A stretch of DNA of 57,242 bases from Opitutaceae bacterium. Its GTDB lineage: Bacteria > Verrucomicrobiota > Verrucomicrobiia > Opitutales > Opitutaceae. The DNA is taken from the NCBI GenBank assembly GCA_003164715.1, contig PLTZ01000001.1, positions 1 to 57,242 of the forward strand, given 5' to 3'. A program made the position numbers and the translations under genes. Below the pieces are notes generated by a model. The model ran no database searches, was not told the DNA's origin, and saw only the letters and a program-made list of their open reading frames with translations. Each line of letters begins with the position of its first letter. The first letter of the stretch is position 1. This document shows positions 35,338 to 44,005 of the stretch, piece after piece.

Positions 35338-37116
35338 TCACGCCTTGACGCCGCGAAAGCTCCGCCATGACCCGAGCGGCACCAAGGCAAGGCCGATCAC
35401 GGCCAGCTGGCTAGCGACAAAGGTGATCAGGCCGTAGAAGGCCGCGCTCGTGAATCCGTAGCTGTGCAGGCCGACGCCCAGCATGTTGGTGCCGAACCAG
35501 CTCCAGGCGGTGACCACGTTGCCGAAGACCGCGAGGGCCATCATGCCCCGCTGCCGAACGAGCCCGCCCCAGCGGCAATGCAGGATGACGGCGTTCCAGA
35601 TCACGATGAGGAGCGCGCCGTTCTCCTTGGGGTCCCATCCCCAGAAGCGCCCCCAGGACTGGTCGGCCCAGATGCCGCCCAGCATGGTCCCCACAAAGCT
35701 GAACAGGGTCGCGAAGCAGACGATGCCATAGACCATGCGCGCGAGGGCGTCCGCCGTGCGCGGGTCGAGCGAGCGCGTGAGGACCCCGCGCAGGATGTAG
35801 ATGATGGCCAGGAAGCCCGCAAGGAACGTCGAGGCGTAGCCGGTCGTGACCGTCACCACGTGGGTCGAGAGCCAGAAATTCGAGTCCAGCACGGCCCTCA
35901 TCATCTCGAGGGTGTCGCCGCTGAGGGAGAGGTGGTGCGCGATGACGAGCGTGCTGAAGCCGATCATGCTGCCGGCCGCGCTCGCGACGGCGTTTCGGTG
36001 GAGCTTCTCAAGCACCAGGCAGAGCGCGACCGACCCCCAGCCGATGAACAGGGCCGAGGAGTAAAGGTTGGTGACCGGAGGCCTGCCCTCGAGCCACATG
36101 CGCACCAGGATGCCGAGCGTCGCCACCAGGAACGCGAGCCCCATGACCCGGAACGCCGCGCGCCCCAGTTCGCCGGGCCACGAGAGCCACGATATCGCCG
36201 CCAGGAGGAACGCGATCACGTAAAGGAAGAGGCTGGTGATGAAGGGCTCGGCCTGGTTGAAGAAGGCCTCCGTGTTCGAGCGCCGCGCGGCCGCCGGGAA
36301 GTTGGCCGAGAGCTCCGCCCGGTAGGACCGGACCGCCGAATTGAAGGCGTCCGGCTGCGAATCCCGCCAGCTCTTGCCGAGTGCGGCGTAGACGAGCACG
36401 TGCGGGTCGACGCCCGAGGGGGACGCCGCGCCCAGCAGCGAATGCCCGACGCTCTGCCAGCCCGCGGGGTCGCCCGAGGCCCTGGCCGGCGGCACGGCGC
36501 GAAGCGAGCTGAACGTGTCCATGGTCTCGAAGGACGCGTGGAGCGCCGCCATCCGCGCGGCGTCGGACAATTCCGCGGCCAGGTCGGCGATCCCCGGGGC
36601 CTCAAGGCCGAACTTCAGCCGGACATAGAACTCGACGTGGCTGCGCAGCTCGACCACGGCCCGCTGGAAGGCGCTCCGCTCGGCGTTCTCGACCGGCTCG
36701 GCCAGGTGGGCCTGCCGGTCAAGCTCGTCAAGCCCCGCCTGCATCTGGCGGTACGAGAAGCGCACGCCGCCCTCGCCGTCGGCCCGGGTGAGGCTGAAGA
36801 TCGAGAGGACGTCCGGGTTGTCGATGCGGAAGACCTGGTAGGCGTCCGCCGTCTCCGGCAGGAAGAAGACGTCGAGCAGCCACTCCTCGGGCGTCACCTC
36901 CTTGCCGCTCGGCGTCATTACCCGCTGGCGCCCCTGCAGCATGAGGAGCCCGGTCCGCGCGATCGTGTCGAGGGGCTTTATCCTGCCCCCTGAAAGCACG
37001 GGAAGGCGGCCGAAGCCGGCGAGATCGAAGGGCCCGGCGTTCCCCCGTGGCAATAGGGTCGCGCCCACCCAAAGGAGGCCGAGCGCAAGCGCGATGAGGG
37101 GAACGTGCTTCTTCAC
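35338..37116 (-). CDS. ccsA: Cytochrome c biogenesis protein CcsA/ResC
   Basis: A 592-residue membrane protein that, with ResB, carries haem across the membrane and joins it to apocytochrome c. The haem-handling WWD-like motif is WGRFWGWDPKE in the C-terminal half, within about eight helices. The N-terminal 300 residues form a large extra-membrane domain (FGRLPVLSGGRIKPLDTIAR). The start GTG overlaps the resB stop as GTGA. The paired system II is consistent with the many c-type cytochromes encoded just to the right. Confidence 0.92.
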   Translation of the reverse strand: MKKHVPLIALALGLLWVGATLLPRGNAGPFDLAGFGRLPVLSGGRIKPLDTIARTGLLMLQGRQRVMTPSGKEVTPEEWLLDVFFLPETADAYQVFRIDNPDVLSIFSLTRADGEGGVRFSYRQMQAGLDELDRQAHLAEPVENAERSAFQRAVVELRSHVEFYVRLKFGLEAPGIADLAAELSDAARMAALHASFETMDTFSSLRAVPPARASGDPAGWQSVGHSLLGAASPSGVDPHVLVYAALGKSWRDSQPDAFNSAVRSYRAELSANFPAAARRSNTEAFFNQAEPFITSLFLYVIAFLLAAISWLSWPGELGRAAFRVMGLAFLVATLGILVRMWLEGRPPVTNLYSSALFIGWGSVALCLVLEKLHRNAVASAAGSMIGFSTLVIAHHLSLSGDTLEMMRAVLDSNFWLSTHVVTVTTGYASTFLAGFLAIIYILRGVLTRSLDPRTADALARMVYGIVCFATLFSFVGTMLGGIWADQSWGRFWGWDPKENGALLIVIWNAVILHCRWGGLVRQRGMMALAVFGNVVTAWSWFGTNMLGVGLHSYGFTSAAFYGLITFVASQLAVIGLALVPLGSWRSFRGVKA

Positions 37117-38378
37117 GGCGATGAAGGGGCGCGCTGCGCCGGCGAGGCGCCCGAGGCGGGGCCTGCGCGCCTGCGGAAGAACCCGAAGAGGTTGATCCCG
37201 AACTGGAGCACGAGGCCGAGGGTTATCAACGCGCACGAGAGGTAAGGAATCTGCCAGCTCGGGTTGCGCACGGCCTCCAGGACCGAGGTGTGGTCATTGT
37301 TGGCAAAGCCGGCCTGGTAGAAGGCAAAGCCCCCGTAGCGCAGCGGATTGTTCATCGAGATCAGCACCGAGCGGTCGTCGCGGCCGTCGTCGCTTCGCAG
37401 CCGGATCGTGCTCGCGAAATTCTTGGGGATGTCGGTTCCCGGATAGATGTCGTGCGTGAACTTGCCGAGCGTGAGCGTGAACGGCAGGTAGTCGCGCTGG
37501 GCTCGCAGCGCCAGCTGCCACGTGCGCCCCTGGTAGGTGAAGGTCTGGGGCTGGTCCAGCATCGCCGAGACGAGCCACGTGCCGAGCGGGCCGTCGGGCC
37601 CGGCCAGCTCCACGTATCCCGTCGGGAAGTTGCCCTCGTCCGGCTTGTAGGTGACCGGGGCCGGCTCGGCGATCACGTCGGTCCCGTCGCCCATGGTCGC
37701 CATCGAAGGGGGCGGGTTGGCGACCTGGGTGCGCGAACGCAGGACGGCATTCGGGAAGAAGGCGAGCGGCTTGATGGTGAACGGGAGCTTGGGGTGCTGG
37801 ATCACGTCTTGGCCGGCCAGGCGCGCAACGGGGATAGCCACGACATCGTCGTAGCCCGGATTGGTGATGTCCGCCACGGCGAGCTCGCTCTCCCTGAAGC
37901 TTTCGACGTAGCGCTTGGTCTGGCCCACGTCCAGGCGCACCTGGCCGTCGCGCTGCATGAGGCCGGAGAGCCCCTCCCCTATCAGCAGAAGGATGATGCC
38001 CACGTGGGTCAGCCAGATTCCGGACTTGCGCCACGTGAGGCGGAAACGGTCGGCATGCGCCGTCACGAGGTTCAGGAGCAGCGCGCCTCCCAGGAGGTAG
38101 CCGCCCGGGAAGACCGGCAACGAGAAGCCGGTGCCGGCGACCTTCGCCATCACGAAGAAGGAGTGGAAGTACTTCTGCTGCACGCCCCAGACCCCGAGGT
38201 GCACCTGGTCGAGCGTGGCGACGAAGATCATCACGAGCGACAGCACCAGGAGCGCCACCGTGAGCTGCAGGGACGCAAACCCCGACACGAGGGTGCGGAC
38301 AAGCGAGGCGCCTTCCGGCCGGGGCCGCGGCGCCGCGGGCTCCGGCTTAAGGGGCTGGCCTGGTTTCCCCTTGCTCAT
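37113..38378 (-). CDS. resB: Cytochrome c biogenesis protein ResB/Ccs1
   Basis: A 421-residue partner of CcsA. Membrane helices are near 32-52 (LQLTVALLVLSLVMIFVATL), 90-110 and 126-146, and again near the C-terminus (YLSCALITLGLVLQFGINLF). Between them lies a periplasmic domain with the usual ResB features, DRSVLISMNNPLRYGGFAFY. It starts at ATG 38378, overlapping the lipoprotein stop, and ends inside the ccsA start. The first 25 residues are Pro/Lys-rich and probably cytoplasmic. Confidence 0.92.
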   Translation of the reverse strand: MSKGKPGQPLKPEPAAPRPRPEGASLVRTLVSGFASLQLTVALLVLSLVMIFVATLDQVHLGVWGVQQKYFHSFFVMAKVAGTGFSLPVFPGGYLLGGALLLNLVTAHADRFRLTWRKSGIWLTHVGIILLLIGEGLSGLMQRDGQVRLDVGQTKRYVESFRESELAVADITNPGYDDVVAIPVARLAGQDVIQHPKLPFTIKPLAFFPNAVLRSRTQVANPPPSMATMGDGTDVIAEPAPVTYKPDEGNFPTGYVELAGPDGPLGTWLVSAMLDQPQTFTYQGRTWQLALRAQRDYLPFTLTLGKFTHDIYPGTDIPKNFASTIRLRSDDGRDDRSVLISMNNPLRYGGFAFYQAGFANNDHTSVLEAVRNPSWQIPYLSCALITLGLVLQFGINLFGFFRRRAGPASGASPAQRAPSSP

Positions 38379-39484
38379 TTGGGCTGTACCGTCTTCAGGA
38401 AGGCGGCAAAGGCGGGCCTCTCCTCCTCGACCAGCGCCGCGGGGCCCGTCAGCTTGAAAAACCAGGTGCCGCCCTGCCACGGGGTGAATGCCGCCAGGAT
38501 CCGCTGCTGGCCGGAACCCTCCGGCCCCGCGAAGTCGACCAGCGTGAAATGCAGCCCGTTAGCGTCGAGGGACTCGGTGACCGTGCCGATCGCGGAGTCG
38601 TCGACGGGCGCCAGGTCCACCTGCCCCCTCCAGCGGTTCACGTTCGCCGACAGGCCTCCGACGTCGCCCGGAAACGCCGTGATGGACATGTCCGCCTCCT
38701 GCCCGCCCCGCGCGATCGTGAAGCTGCCCTTGCGGATCGCGGTCGCGGGCTTCGGCTTCCACCCGTCCGGCGCCTGCCATTTGAGGGTCCTTGCGTCGCC
38801 CTGGTCGGTCGGCACCACGGCGAAGTTGGCGCGGGGAAGGTCATTGGTGTTCGCCGCTACCCTCGAGGCGCCCGGCTCGGCGGGCGCCGTCCCTGCGGCC
38901 GCGGCCCCCTGCGAGACGGACCTGATGAACTGGAAGAAGGCCTCCTTCTGGGACTCGACGACATCCTCGGGCCCCATCATCTTAAAGAACCAGACTTGGC
39001 CCGGCTCTTCGAGCCACGCGCCGAGGATCCGCGCCGCCGCCCTTCCGTCCGCGGGCTCCCCGCGGATGTCCGCGACCGAGAAATGGCCCGCGGGCGCCTC
39101 CAGGGCGCTCACCTCGGCCGGCAGCTGCTCGGCGGAGATGGGCGCCAGCTTAAGCTGCCCGCGCCAGCGGTTTATGTTCGCCAGGGTGTCGCCGCCGGCC
39201 CCGCCGAACGTGACGACCGAGACGTCGGCCCCGGCTCCGCCCGCCTTGCCCGGCGTCAGGTAGCTGGCGACGCGCAGCCCGCTCGCGGCCTGCGGCTGCC
39301 AGGGCGCAGGCGCGTCCCAGTGGAGGCCGGGCTGCGCCCCGGGAGCGGTCGCAACGGCCGAGGGCGCCGAAGCGGCCGCGCCCGCATCCTTGGGGACGCG
39401 GTAGCTCGTGATGTCCTTGCCGGAACAGCCCGCAAGCGCGAGCACGAGGCACGCGCCCGCGTTATTTCGAAAGCGATCGGACAT
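38375..39484 (-). CDS. Lipoprotein with two tandem copies of a ~135-residue domain
   Basis: A 369-residue lipoprotein (lipobox LALAGC, Cys20). Two homologous halves at about 55-190 and 235-367 share W-x-APxxW, an AD[VM]S[VI] strand, NRWRGQxxLAP (at 105-115 and 283-293), a WFFK[ML] strand and a [FA]xFIRSV/FLKTV end. I know no named function. It lies between cytochrome c and resB with overlaps on both sides, so a role in cytochrome maturation or in the same periplasmic electron chain is likely. Confidence 0.75.
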   Translation of the reverse strand: MSDRFRNNAGACLVLALAGCSGKDITSYRVPKDAGAAASAPSAVATAPGAQPGLHWDAPAPWQPQAASGLRVASYLTPGKAGGAGADVSVVTFGGAGGDTLANINRWRGQLKLAPISAEQLPAEVSALEAPAGHFSVADIRGEPADGRAAARILGAWLEEPGQVWFFKMMGPEDVVESQKEAFFQFIRSVSQGAAAAGTAPAEPGASRVAANTNDLPRANFAVVPTDQGDARTLKWQAPDGWKPKPATAIRKGSFTIARGGQEADMSITAFPGDVGGLSANVNRWRGQVDLAPVDDSAIGTVTESLDANGLHFTLVDFAGPEGSGQQRILAAFTPWQGGTWFFKLTGPAALVEEERPAFAAFLKTVQPK

Positions 39485-39800
39485 AGGCCACGAGGGCCTT
39501 CACCTCGCCGTCGGAGAGCTTGTCGGCGAACGCCTTCATCCGCTCCTTGCCCGACGAGTCCTTGAAGCCCTCCTTGATCTGCTTGGTGGCCTGCTCGTCG
39601 GTGAAGCTCTTCTGGTAATCCGCGCTCGTCATGTCCTTCACCTGGGCCATCCGGCCCGCCTTGGTGTGCCCGGTGCCATCCGGCCCGTGGCAGGATGCGC
39701 AGTTCTTGCTCCAGGTGTCGGGGATGTCGGCCGAACGGGCCACGCCGCTAAGGAGCATCGGGACGGCGGCCGCCAACAGGGGTAACGTTATTTTTTTCAT
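39462..39800 (-). CDS. Class I cytochrome c, single haem
   Basis: A 112-residue exported protein (signal MKKITLPLLAAAVPMLLSGV) with one haem site CASCH (34-38) and a C-terminal YVRSL helix typical of small class I cytochromes. First gene of the cytochrome c-lipoprotein-resB-ccsA operon; it overlaps the lipoprotein start by 23 bases. It could shuttle electrons to the multihaem proteins encoded nearby. Confidence 0.9.
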   Translation of the reverse strand: MKKITLPLLAAAVPMLLSGVARSADIPDTWSKNCASCHGPDGTGHTKAGRMAQVKDMTSADYQKSFTDEQATKQIKEGFKDSSGKERMKAFADKLSDGEVKALVAYVRSLSK

Positions 39801-40022
39801 GTGGTTCGGTGAGTTGGTCCGCCGGCATGTTGCCTGCAGACCGCGCGATGGTTGAGGCAACAAGGACGGCTGTCCAAGGGAAACTGTGTGCAATTATTGC
39901 GATTCGCTGCGCGGGGCTTGCGTCAGGCCCCCTTTCGCGGCGGCAAAGGATGCGCAGGGATGGCCAAGGGATGGCAAGACGGCGTCCGGAACCGTCCTCT
40001 ATACTGGCCCCGCGATTATTTG
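39801..40022. promoter_or_regulatory. Divergent promoter region between the two cytochrome operons
   Basis: 222 bases separate the minus-strand cytochrome maturation operon from the plus-strand quinol-dehydrogenase operon. TATACT at about 39999-40004, roughly 20 bases before the ATG at 40023, is a fair -10 for the rightward operon; I see no convincing -35. No sigma-54 box was found. Confidence 0.35.
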
Positions 40023-40793
40023 ATGAATGGGGACCCCAAGGCTCGAAACGTCCTGGCCCTGCTGACGGCCTTATTCCTGGCCCTCGCGGTCGGATTTGCG
40101 CTTGTCCCCGCGCAGCCCGGCGCGCCGGTACGGGTCCCGATTGTCCCCCGCAGCGCCCTGGCGATCGCGCCGATGACCGTGCGCATCTCGGCCGCCCAGC
40201 TTGTGAAGAGCGGCGGCGACGTGTCGGGCCTCGACTGCTATGCCTGCCATCACAAGGAGTCCCCGCCGGAGATCAAGTCGGACGCCGCACATCGGATCGT
40301 CCTGCCGAGGGAGCATACGGACCTGATCCTTGGCATGCGCAACTGCGCCGAGTGCCACCCGCCGAGCGATCCGGTCAAGCTGGACTACGACGATTCGGGC
40401 AACGTCATCGTCCCGAAGGCGCACAAGGGCCTCGTGTCGATGGCCCACGGCCGCAACTTCCGAAACGAGAACTGCTACAACTGCCACGACCGAGACCAGC
40501 TCGACCAGCTCCACACCCCGGATGGGGAGAAGCTCAAGTTCGAGCAGGCGACCCTTCTGTGCGCCTCGTGCCACGGCCCGACCTACCGCGACTGGCTGGC
40601 CGGGGCGCACGGCCGCACGGCCGGCTACTGGGACCGCAGTGCGGGCCCCATCGACCGGCAGGAATGCGCCTCGTGCCACGACCCCCACGCGCCCGCCTTC
40701 ACCGGCCTTATCCCCATGCCCGGGCCCCACCTGCTCCATCCCCTGCCGAAGGGCCAACCCGCCCCCTCCAAACCCGACGACCATGCCCTTTGA
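40023..40793 (+). CDS. Penta-haem cytochrome c (periplasmic subunit of NrfD-type complex)
   Basis: A 256-residue protein with one N-terminal membrane anchor or signal (about 9-29) and five CXXCH haem motifs (starting at Cys72, 108, 151, 180 and 215). No other folded domain is apparent. It is followed by an Fe-S protein overlapping by 11 bases and by an NrfD-type membrane subunit. This order matches known cytochrome/Fe-S/NrfD quinol-oxidoreductase complexes, in which the cytochrome passes electrons between the quinone site and soluble carriers. Start ATG at 40023. Confidence 0.92.
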   Translation: MNGDPKARNVLALLTALFLALAVGFALVPAQPGAPVRVPIVPRSALAIAPMTVRISAAQLVKSGGDVSGLDCYACHHKESPPEIKSDAAHRIVLPREHTDLILGMRNCAECHPPSDPVKLDYDDSGNVIVPKAHKGLVSMAHGRNFRNENCYNCHDRDQLDQLHTPDGEKLKFEQATLLCASCHGPTYRDWLAGAHGRTAGYWDRSAGPIDRQECASCHDPHAPAFTGLIPMPGPHLLHPLPKGQPAPSKPDDHAL

Positions 40794-41712
40794 CACCGAA
40801 GAGGACGGCATGTCTAGGAGGAGCTTCCTTCGCACCTCGACCGTGCTCTCGGCCGGCGTGGCCGCAGTGGCGGCCGGGCTCGCGCCGCTGCGCAAGCTCG
40901 GCGAGTTCACGTCCGTGGACCAATTCCTGCAGAAGTACTACAAGGAACTGACGCCGCAGGAGATGAAGACCGTCCTGGAGCGCATCGAGACCGAGGTGCA
41001 GCGCCAGTACGGCGTCCGGCCCCACGTGCGCGACTACAAGCCGATGAACGGCGTCGAGTACGTCTACGCCCTCAACCTGACCCGCTGCGTCGGCTGCCGC
41101 AAGTGTGTCCACGCCTGCGTCGCGGAGAACAACCAGTCCCGCAATCCCGAGATCCAGTACATCCGCGTCCTCAAGATGCCCAACGACGGCACGTTCGACA
41201 TGGACAAGGGGGACCACAACTACGCGCCGAAGTCGGTGCCCGAGCCCGGGTTCTTCTTCATGCCGGTCCAGTGCCACCAGTGCAAGAACCCGCCCTGCGT
41301 CAAGGTCTGCCCCGTGAAGGCGACCTGGCAGGAGCCCGACGGGATCACGGTGATCGACTACAACTGGTGCATCGGCTGCCGCTACTGCGAGGCCGCCTGC
41401 CCGTATTTCGCGAGGCGCTTCAACTTCGCGTCCCCCTCGATCCCCAGCGAGCAGCTCAACACCAACATGTCCTACCTCGGCAACCGCCCGAGGTACAAGG
41501 GCGTGGTGGAGAAGTGCCACTTCTGCATCCAGCGCAGCCGGGTCGGCCGCTATCCCGCGTGCGTCGAGGTCTGCCCGACGGGCTCGCGCAAGTTCGGCAA
41601 CATCCTCGATCCCAAGAGCGAGGTGTCCTACATCCTGAAGAACAAGCGGGTCCTTGTCCTCAAGGCCGAGCTCGGGACACTGCCCCGGTTCTTCTACTAC
41701 TTCGACATCTGA
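40783..41712 (+). CDS. Tat-exported four-[4Fe-4S] ferredoxin subunit
   Basis: A 309-residue Fe-S protein of the DmsB/PsrB/HybA type. The Tat motif SRRSFLRTSTVLSAGVAAVA is near residue 11. Cys groups CVGCRKCVHAC, CHQCKNPPCVKVCP, CIGCRYCEAACP and CHFC...CVEVCP give sixteen ligands for four clusters. The short tail includes KSEVSYILKNKRV. It should sit on the periplasmic face, between the NrfD subunit and the penta-haem cytochrome. No molybdopterin catalytic subunit is present. Confidence 0.92.
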   Translation: MPFDTEEDGMSRRSFLRTSTVLSAGVAAVAAGLAPLRKLGEFTSVDQFLQKYYKELTPQEMKTVLERIETEVQRQYGVRPHVRDYKPMNGVEYVYALNLTRCVGCRKCVHACVAENNQSRNPEIQYIRVLKMPNDGTFDMDKGDHNYAPKSVPEPGFFFMPVQCHQCKNPPCVKVCPVKATWQEPDGITVIDYNWCIGCRYCEAACPYFARRFNFASPSIPSEQLNTNMSYLGNRPRYKGVVEKCHFCIQRSRVGRYPACVEVCPTGSRKFGNILDPKSEVSYILKNKRVLVLKAELGTLPRFFYYFDI

Positions 41713-41720
41713 CCCGGGCC

Positions 41721-43403
41721 ATGAGCAACTACCTGCGATTCCTCCGGCGCTGCGCATCGGTCTCCCTGGTGGGCGACTGGCGGTACTACACCTGGATCGG
41801 GGCCCTGACGGCGCTCTGCATCATCGGGCTTAACGCCTACGCGAAGCAGGTGGTCGCCGGCCTCGAGATCACGGGCATGAGCGACCAGGTCTCGTGGGGC
41901 GTCTACATCGCCAACTTCACCTTCCTCGTGGGCATGGCGGCCGCGGCCGTCATGCTCGTCATCCCCGTCTACATCTACAAGAACGAGGACCTGCACGACT
42001 TGGTCATCTTCGGGGAGCTGCTCGCGGTGGCCGCCATCCTGATGTGCCTGGCCTTCGTGACCGTGGACCTCGGGCGCCCCGACCGCTTCTGGCACCTGAT
42101 TCCGGGCATAGGCGTCTTCCATTTCCCGGGCTCCATGCTCAGCTGGGACGTCCTCGTCCTGAACGGGTACCTCGTCCTCAACGTCTACATCTGCGGCTAC
42201 CTCCTCTACTGCCGCTACCAGAACCGCAAGCCCTCGAAGTGGCTCTACATCCCCTTCGTCTTCGCGGCCATCGTCTGGGCGATCTCGATCCACACGGTGA
42301 CGGCCTTCCTCTACGTCGGCCTCGGCGGGCGCCCGTTCTGGAACTCCTCGATCGTCGGCCCGCGCTTCCTCGCCTCTGCGTTCACCGCCGGGCCGGCCTT
42401 CGTCATCCTGGCGCTCCAGGTGGTCCGCCGCGCCAGCGGCTCCGCGAAGGCCGTGGAACTCCCTGTATCCGAGCGCGAGGCCGCAGAGCCGCACATGATC
42501 GCAAGCCGCACCGCCACCTTCGAGGACCTCGACCGGCTCGCCAAGCACCTTCCCGAGGTGGCCGCGGTCTCGATCGAGGACCGCCGCGCCTGCCTCGTCG
42601 GGGCGACCGTCCTCAACGCGTCGCCGGGCGACGTGCTGCTGCGCCAGGGGGCGCTCGACAACGACGCCTTCTTCGTCCTTACGGGCCGCGTGGTGGTCAG
42701 GCGCGACGAGGGCGGCCGCACCCGCATCACGCGCAATGTCGGCCCGGGCGAGCAGTTCGGCGAGGTCTCCGCGATCACGGGAACGCCCCGGGTGGCCACC
42801 GCGGTCGCGATGAAGCCGAGCGAGGTCCTGTGCATCACGGCCGACGCCCTGCGCAGGCTCATGAAGACCCCGAAGATGGACGAGATCATCAGCTGGAGGA
42901 TGGGCGAGCGGCTCATGATCTCGGACCGGAGCCTCCTCATCCTCAGGGCCATCGTCCAGGTGTCGATGATCATTAACGTGTTCCTCCTGGCCAACGAGCT
43001 CTTCACCGAGTTCTACAACTCCAACCGCCATGACATCTCCTGGCGGTACCTGCTGTTCGGCCTGGACGGGCACCATGCGCTCGTGCCCTGGTTCTGGACC
43101 GCGATCACGCTCAATGTCGGCGCGATGGTGCTGCTCATGCTTCCGCTCAGCCGGAGCCTGAAGTGGCTGAACGTGGCCTGCATCATGTGCATCTTCGGTA
43201 TCTGGATCGAGAAGGGCATGGGCCTCGTGATCCCGGGCTTCGTCCCAACCCCGCTCGGCGAGCTGGTCGAGTACCTCCCCACCCTCAACGAGACCCTGGT
43301 CTGCATCGGGATCTGGGCCTTCGGGCTATTGTGCTTCACCATCCTGCTTCGGATGGCGGTGCCGATCCTGCAAGGCCAGCTGACCCGCGCGACCGAGCCG
43401 TGA
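41721..43403 (+). CDS. NrfD/PsrC-type quinol oxidoreductase subunit with an inserted cyclic-nucleotide-binding domain
   Basis: A 560-residue membrane protein. Six helices lie at about 23-235 and four at about 404-550. The first half shows NrfD features such as VSWGVYIANFTFLVGMAAAA and FVTVDLGRPDRFWHL. Between the halves, at about 285-395, is a Crp-type cNMP-binding fold: SPGDVLLRQGALDNDAFFVL and the phosphate cassette GEQFGEVSAITGTPRVATAV (Glu348, Arg357). The insert lies on a loop and both halves are in one frame with even codon use. Quinol turnover would thus be gated by a nucleotide. It follows the Fe-S gene by eight bases. Confidence 0.88.
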   Translation: MSNYLRFLRRCASVSLVGDWRYYTWIGALTALCIIGLNAYAKQVVAGLEITGMSDQVSWGVYIANFTFLVGMAAAAVMLVIPVYIYKNEDLHDLVIFGELLAVAAILMCLAFVTVDLGRPDRFWHLIPGIGVFHFPGSMLSWDVLVLNGYLVLNVYICGYLLYCRYQNRKPSKWLYIPFVFAAIVWAISIHTVTAFLYVGLGGRPFWNSSIVGPRFLASAFTAGPAFVILALQVVRRASGSAKAVELPVSEREAAEPHMIASRTATFEDLDRLAKHLPEVAAVSIEDRRACLVGATVLNASPGDVLLRQGALDNDAFFVLTGRVVVRRDEGGRTRITRNVGPGEQFGEVSAITGTPRVATAVAMKPSEVLCITADALRRLMKTPKMDEIISWRMGERLMISDRSLLILRAIVQVSMIINVFLLANELFTEFYNSNRHDISWRYLLFGLDGHHALVPWFWTAITLNVGAMVLLMLPLSRSLKWLNVACIMCIFGIWIEKGMGLVIPGFVPTPLGELVEYLPTLNETLVCIGIWAFGLLCFTILLRMAVPILQGQLTRATEP

Positions 43404-43430
43404 ACGCAAGAACCTGAACCGCCCGCCGCC

Positions 43431-43922
43431 GTGCCGCACAAACTGACCCTGGAGGACGGCCGGCAGTCGCTCGCGGCCCACGTCGCGGCCAAAGGGGCGG
43501 AGATCCGGGCGAAGTACGGCCCGGCGATCGGCTGGGCGCAGCTCACCCGGATGCTGGCCGACCGCGAATGCGTCCGCTACCCCTGCGAGCTGGCCTTCGA
43601 CGCCGCCCCGCTCCAGCCGGACGAGTGTGCGTACCCGGAGCCTAAGGGCGAGCGCCCGGAGGACGGCTTCCGCCTCTGCGTCCACCCGTATTTCTCGGTG
43701 GACCCGGACCGGGTGCCCCTGCTGGCGCTCTACCAGATCGTCTCGATCAACTACGGCGCGTTCGCCTCCCCCAACGATGCGGAGGCCTTCGGGGCGGCCG
43801 TGCTCGGCATCCCCAAGGAGGAGTATTACCAGGCGCTGTGCGCCATGGCGGACGAGATTTCAACCGGCCACCTCGAAGCGGATTCGGGCGAGGCGGGCGG
43901 CTGCCATTGCGGCGACGCCTGA
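43431..43922 (+). CDS. Cys-rich hypothetical protein of the NrfD operon
   Basis: A 163-residue soluble protein with a GTG start 27 bases after the NrfD stop. Eight cysteines are scattered (ECVRYPCELAF, DECAYPEP, LCVHPYF, ALCAMADE) and the protein ends GGCHCGDA, which suggests metal or redox binding. I recognise no family. Its place in the operon suggests an assembly or accessory factor for the quinol complex. Confidence 0.75.
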   Translation: MPHKLTLEDGRQSLAAHVAAKGAEIRAKYGPAIGWAQLTRMLADRECVRYPCELAFDAAPLQPDECAYPEPKGERPEDGFRLCVHPYFSVDPDRVPLLALYQIVSINYGAFASPNDAEAFGAAVLGIPKEEYYQALCAMADEISTGHLEADSGEAGGCHCGDA

Positions 43923-43954
43923 CCGCTCACCGCAGGTCTCCCGCAACCGAAAAG

Positions 43955-43976
43955 GGCCCGGCCGAAGCCGGGCCCC
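43955..43976 (-). terminator. Strong UUCG-loop terminator, minus-strand cytochrome/porin operon
   Basis: On the minus strand GGGCCCGGC-TTCG-GCCGGGCCC is followed at once by TTTTC. A nine-pair perfect GC stem with a UUCG tetraloop is a classical intrinsic terminator. It lies between convergent genes, so it can also stop the plus-strand operon, though there the U-tract is weaker. Confidence 0.85.
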
Positions 43977-44005
43977 AAGGGTTTGACTCGCGCGGGCTCA
44001 GAGCC

